Shown here: one piece after another, positions 23,126 to 35,600 of the stretch | How positions within the stretch are numbered: the stretch's first letter is position 1 | Layout: each line of letters begins with the position of its first letter | Assembly: GCA_007844125.1 (NCBI GenBank) | Contig: CM017563.1 | Coordinates: forward strand, 24,180,394 to 24,244,393 | Origin: Sinonovacula constricta | Lineage: Eukaryota > Mollusca > Bivalvia > Cardiida > Solecurtidae | Direction: 5' to 3' | Length of the DNA stretch: 64,000 nt | Translations under genes and position numbers: made by a program | Notes under the pieces: model-generated | What the model was told of the DNA's origin: nothing | The model's database searches: none | The model's input: the letters and a program-made list of their open reading frames with translations, nothing else

Positions 23126-26100
23126 TATCATGTAATTAATGATAGGTTAATTATGAGAATTATTTTATTAATTAATTTATGAGGATTATGATAATGATCG
23201 CTAATTATTAAGATGATCGAATAATAATAATGCGGATTTAGAGAATAAAAAGGAAAAGGAGATCACTTTTAGTATTTCTTCTTTACATTTTACGTCTTTG
23301 GGTGAACATTGAAAACAACAGTGTCACTTTAAACATCGCAAGTGGGGCGCGTGCCCTTGTACAGCATCATGAATCTGCATATGGGCGTAGTCATAGTTAT
23401 ATAATGACTAATGTATATAGAGACTTTACCTCTTATCCGATTTTAATAAGAAAATAATTTCTCAGATGACAATGCTTACATAAAGGGATATTAAGTGATT
23501 AGACATTCAGCACAAAACTAAGAAAACACGAATTGCGATGTAATATTTTGGTTGTTTCGACGATTTAACCACACTTAATTTTTCGAAAACTTTCTCATTT
23601 CATTCTTTCGCTTGGTAAAGCAAAATTGCATTTCTCGTCGTTAGAAGATGCAGTGTGATAATCTTTTCCAACATAATACATAATATAACAGGAGAATTTA
23701 GATTTGTATCAAAATTAAATGTCTTACAAAAAACTTAAATTTAGCGTATCCGCCAATGTAAATTCTTAAACTAGTATCTATCATTTCCGGGAGAAATTTC
23801 TAACGAAAAACCCTGAAGGTTTTGTTTACGGAAGCATAGTTTAATATTTGTGAGTCCGATGCTCTCTGTATAAATAAACTTAAGATGACGATCATCAAAG
23901 TATCCAAAAATGGAAAGATCATAGGAAGAAATAAGGAGAGTTAACTGTGCCACTGGTGAGTACAGCGAATTGTCGATTACCGAAACTAGGTCAAGAACAA
24001 TATCTGAATTTTGGCTTAACCTGACCCAAAGCCGAACGGGTGGTTAAGGATTCGGGATCATGACAATGGCTTACTTATACAGCTAATATTAATGATTAGT
24101 GAAATAATTCAAATGATTCTCTTATATAACCCTGTAACGATATCATGTCATTTCCTTGGTTCTGTAAAAAGTGCAACATTGATCGGACGGTGTAACAGCC
24201 GGACTTATTTACAAGGAAGTTGATTATTAAAACCACCAATTCCTTCTCTGAAATGAGTTTTTTTATGAATGTACAAACTTGTTGTGATAATTGTCTGTAT
24301 TTCATATCAAAATCCATCATAAAAACAGATATTCTCTAAGAGTTAACTTTATCGCCCGCCATTTGACAACAATAAAATTTTCTCATATTTTTTATCATAA
24401 AAGACATAATAGAAATGTCCAAGAAGTTCCCAATAAATGTTTATAGAAATTTGACATTGTTAAAGAAAAATATATCTATGTAACTATGTGTATCCAATAA
24501 ATTATTGATCTTAAATGCTCATCACCTTTAACGGAAGCAAACAAAATGTGAAAATGAAGGTATCTCAAATTTTTAAATAAATTTTTGGTCTGTCCGCTTT
24601 GAAGACAATTTGGACTCTAAACTTAGACATCAAACTTTAACATCAACCAGATAGCCATTTCTTAGCGTTTTTGTAGGAATTGTCAGATTCCCCAAAACGA
24701 AAGTAAGACATTCTTACAAGTTTTTGATATATGAAAACTGTCAGATACCACCTTCAGACCTCCATTTTAGATCTAAAATCTGTTTCTGCTTATTGCTTGA
24801 GTACCTGCATTTAAATCCCTTTGCCAATAGTCAAGAATAAACAAAGCCAAATATAGCTCAGATGTATATTTCTGGGCTTATACTTTTCTTATTTGAACAA
24901 GACCTGTACATAGTGCACCATTATTTGGTAGTGACTTGTCATAATGATACAAGTAATTCTTGGAAATTATGCAATTAAATGCTTGTCATAGGATAATTTG
25001 AATGTTTTCATAATTGATATGGACATTTATGTAAATTAATGATGCCACCAGAATAATTTAAAATCTTTTATGTATTAGAAGTGCTCGATAAGTATTATGC
25101 TATATATCACATTCAACACTTACTTGTTTACACCTTACAAATAGTATGATATTTCTGGCAAGACCATTATCATTTCAATTAGGCTGAAGTCTATTGTAGG
25201 TATCATAAACACAAACTTAATTCTAAGTTTTTAGCTTATGACTACATGCAGATAGTGCAGTTGTAAACTAGATGATCATGATCTACACATGGTCTATTTA
25301 AGCTTCAGCCTTTGGAGGCCAAGTGTTAAAGTGACTTAGTCACTGTTTGTCAAATTGGCGTAAAACATCTACAGTGTGGATTGTGTACTTATGTATGTCA
25401 TGCACTTACCCGAAACATTGACCAAGCCCCCTGAGAGCTGCAAGTAAGATGGATGATACTAGGGATATAGAGTACATATAGTTATGTTGTTAAAGGGAGC
25501 AGAGGTATTCTGGAATCAGGTTGTCTATCTGTCCAAACTATGTGTGGAAACTGTTTTGTTCAAGCCTTTTCTTCAACAGTTTTATAATTATTTTTAGTAC
25601 TGAACTGGGAAACTGTGGTTCTGTGCACCTCAGTGTCTTCAAAATTAACAACTAATAATTACATACTATTTAAGTGTAACATTTGAAGATGCACTGACCC
25701 AAAACACAATTTACATGCCAAAAGATAATAACTGAATTATCTGTGTATTTGTTTGTGGTCTCCATTTAAATCTCTTTATCTTTTATTACTTAGGAAAAAC
25801 ACTTTCACAAATGTAAGAATTTGTTTTTTCAATTTGACCAAATAGGTGGCTGGAAACTTTAATATAACGAGTGATGTATTTCAATGGGACGAGTGGTGTG
25901 AATTACGTTTATTTTTAGACGGGAAAAAAATCCTAAAAATACTTGAAACCTAAATGGAAAAAAAACACATTCCAGTCGGGCAACTGACTTTATAAATTTC
26001 ACAAGTCTGCTTTTGAATTAAGTGGCCACAGGCAATTCAGGTGTGTTAATTTTCGATGATTGCCACCTGCTTTCTTTGTTTTGATCGGATGAAAATTAAA

Positions 26101-26270
26101 GCACTTTATTATTGTCCCTTCAATGATATTTCAGACATTGATATATAATATATAGATTCATGAACTTGAAATGTGGGGAATGTTTGTTTAGCTATTTAGT
26201 TAAAGTTTTAGTTTTATCTTTAAACAGTTGGTATGTTGATGAAGCCTTATGAATTGTCACATATCATTTA
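23126..26270. other. AT-rich intergenic or intronic DNA
   Basis: No supported exon or RNA gene. Around 24590-24770 there is faint similarity to the TTAA MITE family (gtcagataccacctt-type end), too diverged to call. Confidence 0.4.
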
Positions 26271-26284
26271 TATGGCTCTTTTTC

Positions 26285-26600
26285 AGATAACAGGAAATAT
26301 GGCCATTACATTTTTGTGCTTAGTTTCAAATCTGTTTGCATAAATTTTATTATAAGTTATTTTTATTTCATATTAGCTGCGAAAATATTATTTAAAAAAC
26401 TTCAAAGTTTGACATTTTTGACAAAAATAAATATTTAGTCAAAGAACACACGGTAATATAAAATACATTTTAATTATAATTTTTATTTTTATTAAATATG
26501 AAAAAAAAAACAAATCATTGAGTTTATGCAACCAGATTTGAAAAAAATAATGGCCTTTTTTGCTTAGTTTCAAGAGATTAAAGTGATCAGTGTATGCCCA
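26285..26600. mobile_element. MITE-like inverted-repeat element, copy A
   Basis: The left end contains 'gtgcttagtttcaaatctg'. The right end contains the reverse-type motif 'ccagatttgaaa' near 26531. The whole block, including the AT-rich middle with 'aaatatttagtc' and 'taaaatacattttaattata', recurs at 57430-57850. Confidence 0.6.
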
Positions 26601-26799
26601 GATTAGCCAACTGCTGTGAGCTGTCTGATCTGTCATAAGGATCTAAATGTTTTACTGCTTTCCCTCTTTAATATGTATTTTGACCTTTACATGCAATGTG
26701 TATAATATGTAAGTCAAAATCGATCAATTTCTGCATGTGTTTTGTTGTTGTTGTTTTTTACCCTTTTATGAAGAGGTCCGGTTCCTTTCAAATTGTTGA

Positions 26800-27010
26800 G
26801 GGTCATCCATGGCATAGTGGTCGAGTCGCCAAATTGTAACTTTGTTAGCACGATGGACTTAATGTAGGAATGTCTTCCAGTTGACTTGTGGTGCGCCGGT
26901 GGTTCTTCCCAGACTTTTGTCTGGGGTCTTTTCCACCAAATCACTGGATGGACATAGCTATAATGATCATATTTAGTCACTGCGATGTATTTCAAGAAAC
27001 AAAACAAACG
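26800..27010 (+). mobile_element. tRNA-headed SINE-like repeat, family 2
   Basis: Begins 'catggcatagtggtcgagtc' (A-box-like), continues 'gccaaattgtaactttgtta', and is followed by a short body. A similar head is at 61187. No target duplication was confirmed. Confidence 0.5.
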
Positions 27011-27467
27011 ATTTAAATTGAGAATGTTCGTGTCGTGAAATTAAATAAATTGTTAAAAAGAACAAATAATGCTTTTCAGTTAACTAAAGTAATTCTTTTT
27101 GTCTTATTACTAATAAGTACAACTTTGGAAATTGTTCATGTTTAGAAGGTGTAGGATTAAACATTAAGCATTTCTTAATGCCCCAGTATACCCCTTATCA
27201 ATTCACATCATTTCACCTTATAACATTGTAAAATTTCAGCAACTTGTGGACGATGTTTTGAATGCTAAAAAGTTGGACTAAACATTAAATTGCACCCATG
27301 TACTTTGCTCTGCAGTGGTATTTGAAGACAGAGTTGACAAATAAAATTAAAATATGTTATTTTCTATGTTTAGCATGGGAATATGAAAGTGTGTGGCACG
27401 TTTGTCACCATTTCTACTGTAAAATGAAATTAATAGAAAAAAACATTCAGAAAAACAGTATACAAAA

Positions 27468-27564
27468 AAAAAAAAAAAAAAATATGAGTGGGAATTGGGG
27501 CTCGAAACAGCAACCTTCGGTTCTTGTAGAACAAAGGCTCTAACCACTAAGCCAACTAACTTTC
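27468..27564 (-). mobile_element. tRNA-like element followed by oligo(T), minus strand
   Basis: The minus strand reads A-box GGCTTAGTGGTTAGAGCC and B-box GTTTCGAGCCC, then within about 15 bases a run of T (19 A's on the plus strand at 27464-27482). The acceptor stem does not pair, so it is a tRNA pseudogene or SINE head, not a working tRNA. Confidence 0.5.
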
Positions 27565-27775
27565 ACCTAGTTCATTCATCAAACAATTATGTATACATTA
27601 AATGATTTAAAGAAGTAACCGAATTTTTACAAAATTGTTCCGATATCATACGTACAGTGATTAGTCTCAAGTTAATTCTAACGGACAATACCATAGTAAA
27701 ATTTGCCTGCTACAGTACACACTTATACTAACTATTGTTTATATTGACACACTGTGTTATTTTTTTTCTGCCCAG

Positions 27776-27940
27776 ACTCCCCCTACAGCAGACGTGGAAA
27801 GCCATGTGGTGCCAGTAGACTATGTGATGAGCTCACGGTCCAAGAGGATCGTCAACATCTTTCTTTTGCTGATAGCCTTGCTGGTACTGAGTGCGGGAAT
27901 CATCGGTGGCATCTACCTGTACAGATATATGGAACACAGG
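27776..27940 (+). CDS. Exon of a type II membrane protein, probably ITM2 (BRI) family
   Basis: A 165-nt exon between a strong acceptor (ttttttttctgcccag) and donor gtcagt, phase 0 on both sides, 55 codons. Residues 1-24 are polar, end with the basic patch SSRSKR and are presumed cytosolic. They are followed by the membrane segment IVNIFLLLIALLVLSAGIIG and then GIYLYRYMEHR. The basic-patch plus 'GGxYLYRY' pattern at the end of one signal anchor fits ITM2/BRI proteins, which carry a luminal BRICHOS domain and are cut by furin. The BRICHOS exons were not found in the window, so the family call is inference. Another single-pass protein is possible. A 5.8-kb LINE sits about 630 bp downstream, presumably in the next intron. 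Confidence 0.55.
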
Positions 27941-28566
27941 GTCAGTATTCAGAGCTTTTTTTAAGCAAGTTTTTTAATGAAAATCCTAGTTATTAGATTT
28001 GGGGTATGGCGGTCGGGCAGGTATCAAACAGTGGGTTTCCGGTCATTAATTTCAATTTGAATAAACCAATCTTGCTGAAACTCTGGATATAGCAAGCTTG
28101 CATGAAGACCTAGCTTGGGATTGGATTTGTGAAGAGTCAGTCAATGTCACTGTTACTAGAAATAGATAAACCATTTCCGCTTGATAATTTGTGTTGAATT
28201 GTTAAATATTAAAAATCTAGTTTGTGTGGCATGGCCACGTTTCTTGTTTCCTTCTTTAGTAGGGGCCGTTTACAGGCACCCTCCCTCAGAAAATTTCTTC
28301 AAAATCATGCAGTTTTCCCAAAAAAGTAACTTTACATCAAGTTTTTTTCATTTCTGGGTACTTAGTATGTAGTTACGGTAGATTGTTTAGACCCTAGTGT
28401 GTGTTATGTTATGATGTCTGGACGCCCGGGGCCCGACCGCCCACTAAACCATCTTCATTGTTTTACATATGTAACGTATATGTCAAGAAAGAAGTCCCCG
28501 GCTAGTGGTATAAGGTAATGATCGCCCTTGTTTACTACTTAATTTAGGAGAATTTTACAAATCTAT

Positions 28567-28578
28567 AGAATGTTAGGC
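28567..28578 (+). repeat. Target-site duplication of the LINE (left copy)
   Basis: AGAATGTTAGGC, identical to 34424-34435. It abuts the 3' end of the minus-strand retrotransposon. Confidence 0.85.
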
Positions 28579-29229
28579 GGCCATTACCTTATGGTTTTCC
28601 CTACTCTACCACACACACAGTCCATGCTCTCAAGGTTCTCATACACTCAATCATTCTTATCCCTACTAAGTCTACGTACGCTACTCTACGCATTTCTATA
28701 CTATGTACAGCAGTTTATTTTATTATTTTTTTCCCCACTGTCCTACTGTCCAAGTGCAAAAACATTTACTAGAAGGGGAGAGCCATGCATGTTATATCAT
28801 AGTTATGTATAATATACAAAGATATGTTGGTAGGCTTGATGAACCTTACTTGGGTAGCCTTTGTTTATACGAACCCCCTAGTGGGCTTCCGTTTATTCAG
28901 CATACCCTGGTTCTACTTAGAGTTAATAGGTGTTGAGTTCTATGTTTGTTTCGTGTTAATGTGCCCAAGTTGCAGTTGTTTTTACTGGGCCCTTAGGGGG
29001 CACCCGTTTATTTGGCAACTCAGTATATTTTATTGCTGAATTGATGTTATAGGGTGTTTAATGTGGACTTTTTGATGTGTCTTTTTTAGATGGGGGTATT
29101 CAGGTGCCTTTGTTTTTACGGGGTCTTCAAGAGTCCACCGTTTATTCAGCGACCTGCATCTATTGAGTGTGTGGTGTCTTACTTATATTTTTCCTGTCCT
29201 TTTATGTGTAATATTTTGGCCATACTGGG

Positions 29230-30252
29230 TGAGAGCGGATTGACCTACTTTGTGTGAAGTTATTTCGCTTTATTCTGATTGGTTGATTGGTGAAGACCAA
29301 AATGAACGCATGGTTTACATGTTGTTAGTATAGTCGATTTTTTCTAAATATGCGAATTACGCTGCTTTGATTGATTCTGCTTTGTCTGCGGGTGGAAACA
29401 GTAGGCCTTTTCTATTTATGATAGTTGCACCTAATTTTATATTTAGCTGGTATTCTAATTCGGCTCGCGCAGTTGCGTGCTGCCCACACTGGAATATCAC
29501 GTGTTCGAGTGATTCTAGCTCTGCGCAGTGAGGGCAGCTTCTAGGTCGAGCTTTATTTTCCGCACCTAAGTAGCTTGAACCGATCCTTAGTCTTGTGTAT
29601 ATTTTATCATACTTTGTATACGGGTGGTGTATTTTGATTCTAGTATTTCGCTCGCCCTATTCGTACTTGTGTGTTAATTTATATTCATTAAATCTCGCTT
29701 CCGCTTTCTGTTTGTAGTGATTGGTGATGTAGCTATAGGCCTCTGTTTTGCTTAGTTTTATTGGTAGTAGATTTCGATTAAGAGCACCTTTTTTTGCCAA
29801 AGAGTCTGCTAATTCGTTTCCTGTGATTCCTATATGGCTTGGTATCCAGACAAGATTTATCGTAGTGTTAAGATTGGTTTTAATATCGGTGTTGAGTCTA
29901 TATATGTGGTATATTATTTCTTGTCTTTTTTTCCCTTTTATTTGTTGTAGTGCTTGTAAGGCGCTGAGTGAATCGGTGTAAATATCAATGATACTACTGT
30001 TTATTTTATTTTTGTGTATCCAGGTAGTGGCTTCCTTGATGGCTAATAATTTGCAGGAGAATATTGAAACTCTATGGTCTAATTTAATTTTTGCCTTTGC
30101 TTTGATTGTTTCTCCTTCGTATATAGCTATACCTGCCCCTGATTTGTTCAGTGATCGGTAGTTCCCCTACTTCGACGTGGATTGCTTCGGTTCTGGAGTA
30201 GCTAGGGACTCCTATCATAGTTTTTATCGCTCTATTTTGTAATTTTTGAAGT
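29230..30252 (-). pseudogene. LINE ORF2 C-terminal part: RNase H and Cys/His motif
   Basis: Minus-strand pieces show GAGIAIYEGE, then IDIYTDSLSALQALQQIKG (about 29940-30000), then WIPSHIGITGNELADSLAKK (about 29800-29855), the three blocks of RNase H with its acidic residues. They are followed by CPHCAELESLEHVIFQCG, a zinc-binding-type motif near the ORF2 end. The reading frame changes relative to the RT part, so the protein is broken. Confidence 0.75.
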
Positions 30253-31654
30253 TTATCTAGTATAGACTTGTTTGCCTAGGAATTTGATGCTATCTTTGTA
30301 GTCAATGTTTTTTCCGCATAATGTTAATTTAGTTAGTGATGCGTCATCAATCGGTGACTTTTTGTTACGAAAAACTATTGTTTGCGTTTTATCGGGGTTG
30401 ATGACGAACCCGTAGTTTGACGCCCACTTTTCTACATCTCTTAGCATTTTCTGTATTTTATCGCTGCCTTCTTTTGGAGTTTTACTACATACCCATATGG
30501 CGCTATCATCTACGAATTGCGATAGTTTAATTTGATTACTGGTGGCAGTGTATTTATTTTGGGTGTTGTGTTTTTGTACCGCATCATTGAATGTGTTCAT
30601 GAAAATTGGAAATAGTATTGGTGATAGAACGCTACCTTGCGGACAGCCATTTATTGTGGTTCTTGGCGTTGAGGTATTGTTTTGATACTTTACTTTAATA
30701 ATCCTTTTTGATAAGAAAGTAGAAAGCCATTTAATCATCCTACCCCGGATGCCATATTTTAGTAGTATAGAGATAGCCCCTTCTGACCACATTTTATCAA
30801 AGGCAGCGGATAGGTCCAAAAATGCTGCTGTTATAAACTTTTTTCTAACTTGAGCTACTCTTATGTCTGATTCTAGTCTTACTAAGTTGTCGTCACATGA
30901 GTGATTAGCTCGGCAACCTGATTGGTTTTCAGAATATAGATTGTTTGTTTCTAAAAGTGAGCATTATCTTGTTTTAATTATTGTTTGCATTATCTTAGTA
31001 AAGCAGGATGTTAAAGATATGGGCCGATAGGACGCTGGTTCGTTTGAGGGTTTATTTGGTTTAAGTATCGGTATGATGGTTGATTAATGCCATGAGACAG
31101 GGATTGAGCCTTGTTCCCAGGAGTTGTTGAACATATTCAAAAGGGCCAATTTTGAGTCATGGGGGAGTTGCTTTATAATGTCATAATTGATACCGTCTTC
31201 TCCTAGGGCCCCTATCCCACATGTAGATAGGGCTATATTAAGTTCGGTTATTGTGAAGGGCTGATTATATTTTAAATTCGTGTGAGTCTGCTCGTTAGCA
31301 ATGATATTATTGATTGTTAGTGAAAAGTCATGTTTTTGGTTATGAACTGTTGTGTATATCCCTCGTTGCTACTGATTTTGGCGTAGTTGTCTACTAGTAT
31401 TTCTGCTTTGTCTAAAGGGTCAATAATAGGTTGTCCATTTACAATGAAGGGACGGGTTTGAGTAGGGGTGTGTCCTTTAATTCTTTGGATAAAATTCTAT
31501 AGATCTTTGCTAGTCGTTTTAATAGTAATTTTACTATAGAATGTCTCCCAGCTGTCCTTGCGGGCCTTTTTGAATATTTTTTTGCCTCTCTTCTTGCGTC
31601 ATGCCATAATTTTTGTTTGATGGTTGATTTCTTATCTTTTTTATAATTTTTCAT
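30253..31654 (-). pseudogene. LINE ORF2 reverse transcriptase, frameshifted
   Basis: The largest piece (30819-30253) begins MDLSAAFDKMWSEGAISILL (the usual 'DLSAAFD' block), has GCPQGSVLSPILF and the catalytic box QFVDDSAIW, and ends with the INPDKTQTIVF thumb block. The catalytic YxDD-type Asp pair is present. An upstream piece at 31654-31439 is in another frame and covers the link from endonuclease to RT. At least two frameshifts separate endonuclease, link and RT. Confidence 0.85.
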
Positions 31655-32625
31655 ACAGTTTTCTTTTTTTAGCAGCGGCCGTGCATTCCTCTGTCCAGCA
31701 TGGTACTGTTTTTGTATTTCTTTTGTTACTGTGGGAGTATTTTGGCATTGTTTTATTTAGTATTGTTATGAGTCGTGAGTAGATTTCGTTGACATTTTTG
31801 TTGACATCTGATTCTGTGATATTAATTAGGCTGTTTGAGCATTCGTGTTTAAATGATGTCCAGTTTTTATTAGATGCTCTGCTCACATTCCATTTCTTAT
31901 TGTTTTTGGTAGGGTTTCTATTAATGCTAAATTTGGTGTTGGTTAGAATGGGAAAGTGGTCACTTCCGCATGTGTTATCTATGACATAAAATTCACAGGA
32001 ATCGAACATGTTGGCAGAGGCTATAACAAGGTCAATTGCACTGTCTGCTTTGTTTATTTCGTTTGAGATGCTGGTTATTTGACCATCGTTTAATATGCAA
32101 AGATTTTTGTCATTAAGGAATGTGAGCAGATCATCGGCCTCGCCGTCATACCTAATGTCGTTCTTTGGGTTCCAACATGGGTGTTTAATATTGAAATCTC
32201 CTACTATTAGGGTAGAGTTATCTTTGTTCTTAAAAACTTGTCTATAATTATGTAGTGTATTGTCTGTTTTCTGCGCGTATGTATTGTATATAGTTAACTT
32301 TTCCTTATCGCTATAAACTGTAACTGAGGTTATATACATGGGGGTGCTGTTGTTGATGTTGTTTGTTATGACTTGTAGGCCTAACCTTACATATATGCAG
32401 GTGCCAACCCCTATGTCATTATTTTTGCTTTTGTTGGAGATAGGGTTTTGAAATCCTCTAATTTTGGGACGTTTTGACTTTTCTGATTCCCAAGTTTCCT
32501 GGATGCAAAGTATATCTACTTCATTTTTGGTTTGGGCCAAAAATGACATGAGTTCACCTATTTTTGTGGAGTCTTTTCCTACTATGCTTCTTGCATTCCA
32601 GCTAACGACGACGAGGCCATTTTTA
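31641..32625 (-). pseudogene. LINE ORF2 apurinic-type endonuclease
   Basis: Starts upstream of the Met at 32549 with the conserved VVVSWNARSIVG. It continues with DILCIQETWES (catalytic Glu), LIVGDFNIKHPCW (Asp/Asn) and CGSDHFPILT (SDH). These are the canonical AP-endonuclease motifs of non-LTR elements, all intact over about 300 residues. The frame is lost near 31640. Confidence 0.88.
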
Positions 32626-32697
32626 CTTGTGTTGATTTGTCTGTTTTGTGTGTTGTGGCGGTGTCGTTTATTGTGTCGTTGCCTATTGTTGTGATTG

Positions 32698-33290
32698 TTA
32701 GGCCTGTTGTTGTTGTTGTAATTGCGTTTTCTTTGCTGGTGTTGCTGTGTAGGGTTTGGAGGGGTGTTTTTTTTTTTGGTGGTTAGTGTGGGGTGCTGGT
32801 GTGTTTGTTTGTGGTGTTTGCTGTGTAACTGTTGTTTTTGGTCGTACGTTTAGAGTGTCAGCTAATATTTGTTCGATTTCAGATTGGTCTTTCCCTTTCA
32901 ATCTGGCAGCTAGTTCAGTAACCTCTTTTGGAGATAACTTGTTTGCTGGTTTAATAGAAACTGAGGGTGGTTTGATTCCCTTGTCCAGGCATTTTGTGTT
33001 AAATTCCTTTTGTTTGATTGAGTTCGCATTTTTTAATTTTTTCGAATACCTTAAGTATGCTGGGCATCCCTTGTAGGCTGCTAAGTGAGCGTTATTGAAG
33101 TTTGCACATCGTTTGTCGTTTTTGTTTTTACAATCCTTGGACGTGTGGTTACCCGCACAGTGAGGGCAAGCTGTATTGTTTGTACACTGTGTGGAGAAGT
33201 GTCCGTATCCCTGGCAGTTATGGCACCTTGACTCCTTGCCTAGGGCTGGGGTTACAACGTTTCCCATAACTGTCAGGGGGAGAGATGGTT
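32698..33290 (-). pseudogene. LINE ORF1 C-terminal half: CCHC zinc knuckles
   Basis: Contains CHNCQGYGHFSTQC, CPHCAGNHTSKDC and a third knuckle-like CANFNNAHLAAYKGC, then a Lys/Gln/Pro-rich tail. This is the nucleic-acid-binding part of gag-like ORF1 proteins. It is out of frame with the N-terminal half. Confidence 0.8.
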
Positions 33291-33299
33291 GGTTGAATT

Positions 33300-34085
33300 T
33301 GATGGCTTGTGCATTGTTGTTTTACTTCTTCTACGTAAGCTAACTTCTTAATAGATTCAACAGTTTTAGAGATGGGTTGGTCTGTCCTGATTTTGATTAT
33401 GCCTGTGATTCGTTTGTGCTGTTATTTAAGGGTCCACTCATGCGTGCCAAGGTTGAAATTTGATGCCTTTGTAAAGAGATCTTTCTTTAGTTTGAATGTA
33501 TTTCCATTATGAAGCCTGCTGAGGGGGACGCAGCATTCAGCTCCTACAAAAGTCCGGAACGCTGCCGCCACCTCAGCTGCTTTCCCTTTTGGGAAAGCGC
33601 TGCCCACCGTTGTTAGCAGTATGGTTATCCATACTGCAACATCGGGTGGCAGCAGGCTGGTTTGCCTGCCTTCTTCCATAACCACCTCTTCGTACGCCGT
33701 AGACTGTGTAGGAGTAGGTGGCTCTTGGCGCTGAGACTGTTGCTGGGTATTTTTCAGGGCGTTGGCGTAGGAGATTGGCCCTCCTTTATCCAACGCCGGG
33801 TCTTGGGACCCAGATAGGGTGGATGGGGGAGGGACAATGCTTCCCTGGTGATTCTTGGAGGCGTTTCCTGGAGTGGAGGTTTGTATGGGCAGTGGTGCCT
33901 CCTCTATCGCCTGGTTTAAGAGCCAGGAGGTATTCGGCATAGATAAGACTGCCTTCTGGGGAGACCGGTTGTCTCTCACCACTCTCATTAAGCCTGAGTA
34001 CCTTAGCTAAATGAGACTCATCTGATGACTCGGATGGGTCAATACTCCTATCTCTCTTACTATTTGGTGTGTTTAGGTACTCCAT
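33300..34085 (-). pseudogene. LINE ORF1 N-terminal half, frameshifted
   Basis: The likely start is ATG at 34085 (MEYLNTPNSKRDRS...). The frame changes near 33960-33990 into a second piece (33988-33422) rich in Pro, Gln and Ser, ending GTHEWTLK. Another frame change leads to the knuckle part. No clear RRM was recognised by eye. Two breaks in ORF1 make it non-functional. Confidence 0.7.
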
Positions 34086-34423
34086 TGCTCAAGTAGTCTC
34101 TGCAAATACAATAGTGCAACAAAAGGTGAGGGGGAGGGGGCGTGAAGAAAAAAGTGCTTGTATTTGCAAATATACTTATCAAACTGTTTCTGTAACTTTA
34201 CTCTCTGTGCTGACTATGCTGACTGTGATATTCTTTTTGATTCTTTTCTAGTTCTTCTTCCTTTTTCCAGATAGTCTAAATATCCGAGCTATAAATCACT
34301 AAAAAGAACTGAAGAACACAAAGTAATCTCAAATCACTTTAGTAGTAGTAAAATATACTACACTCTAGAGCTTAATCTCAAGCGATGAGCAAGCTAGATG
34401 TTACCAGCACGAGAGCAGAGAGC

Positions 34424-34435
34424 AGAATGTTAGGC
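34424..34435 (+). repeat. Target-site duplication of the LINE (right copy)
   Basis: AGAATGTTAGGC, identical to 28567-28578, at the 5' end of the minus-strand LINE. Confidence 0.85.
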
Positions 34436-35230
34436 CCTTTTAGGAGCCAAAAATGATTTTGTAGACCTTAGTGTTTTGTTATTTGTGCTGTCCTCGCGTA
34501 AGTCAATGCATATTGCTCTTTAAAAGGTGAAGGTCATAAACCACACGACTGCCATATGGTGACATTTTCAAACACAGCTGTATAGCGGATGTATGTGTTC
34601 TTACAAAGAGGAAAAGACGCCAAAACACAGTCACACTTCCTGTCTACTAGACAAACAAGGTATAATAAATCTGCCAATTAGCTTTATTAATTGGGTGTCC
34701 GCTCATGTCTTAAAATTGGCGATTGAATTAGAGTAATACTTTATGATGGTATGAAATGGACACATGCGCATGAAGAAACATAATATGAATTTACAAAACG
34801 ATATACTTTAAAGTATTACATTTCTATCCTTAAATGGGAACACAAATTAAGTTCCCGGTAGGGCCCACTTTAGACCACAATTTGGCATAGAACATATAAG
34901 CCATGAATGGGAAAATGGCGGGGTCATGAAATAAGCCGTAGCCAGGCGTGTAGACCTTCATTCAAATAGTTGGAAGTCAAGTAAAGTCAAAGTTTTTTGC
35001 AGATTTTTAATTTCGGTTCCGATTAATCATATATAGATAATAGCGCATTATGGGAACTATGCATTTAGAAATGAGAATTTTGACACCAATGTCCAAATTT
35101 ACACCATTCTTCATTATAAGATGTATAACAATTAAGATTAGAAGCATAAGAAACTTTGCTTGACCAAGAGGCAAGATAAAAAAACTACATATTCATACCC
35201 ATGTAACTAAAGAAATGATGACGGTGATGC
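34436..35230. other. Unannotated DNA
   Basis: Nothing supported. This is the continuation of the site interrupted by the LINE. Confidence 0.4.
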
Positions 35231-35237
35231 TGCTACA

Positions 35238-35311
<74 letters not shown>

Positions 35312-35407
35312 GTCTGTCGTCTGTCTGTCTGTCTGTTTGTCTGCCTACCTACATATATATTTCTATCGCCTACATATATAGATATATTTTTCCATACCAC
35401 CTTCCTC

Positions 35408-35453
<46 letters not shown>

Positions 35454-35600
35454 TTCTCTCTGTCTCTCTCTATCTGTCTGTCTGTCTGTCTCTCTGTCTG
35501 TCTCTCTATTTCTCTCTCACTCCCTCTTTCTCTCTCTCACTCTTCCTCGCTCTCTGTTTGTCACTATTTGTCTGTCTCTCTCTGCTTATGTAAGCTATAT
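35238..35600 (+). repeat. (TCTG)n then (TC)n microsatellites
   Basis: About 110 bp of CTGT tetranucleotides (35238-35345), then a TC-rich tract with GTC interruptions (35408-35600). The open frame across it is repeat-derived. Confidence 0.95.

Larger units (their letters stand above)
28579..34423 (-). mobile_element. Structurally full-length non-LTR retrotransposon (APE EN, RT, RNase H; I/Jockey group)
   Basis: Perfect 12-bp duplications flank 5845 bp on the minus strand: 5' UTR about 34423-34086, gag-like ORF1 with CCHC knuckles, ORF2 with apurinic endonuclease, reverse transcriptase, RNase H and a C-terminal Cys/His motif, then about 650 bp of 3' UTR. RNase H after RT points to the I-like group rather than plain Jockey. 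This placement is tentative. Both ORFs carry frameshifts, so this copy is dead even though its ends are intact. It lies in the presumed intron after the ITM2-like exon, in the opposite orientation. Confidence 0.85.

Noticed and set aside
25385..25450. Minus-strand 27-28 nt micro-exon with good acceptor (cttacttgcag) and donor (gtaagtg)
   Set aside because: Too short to judge. The length depends on the donor choice, and no neighbouring exon in phase was found.
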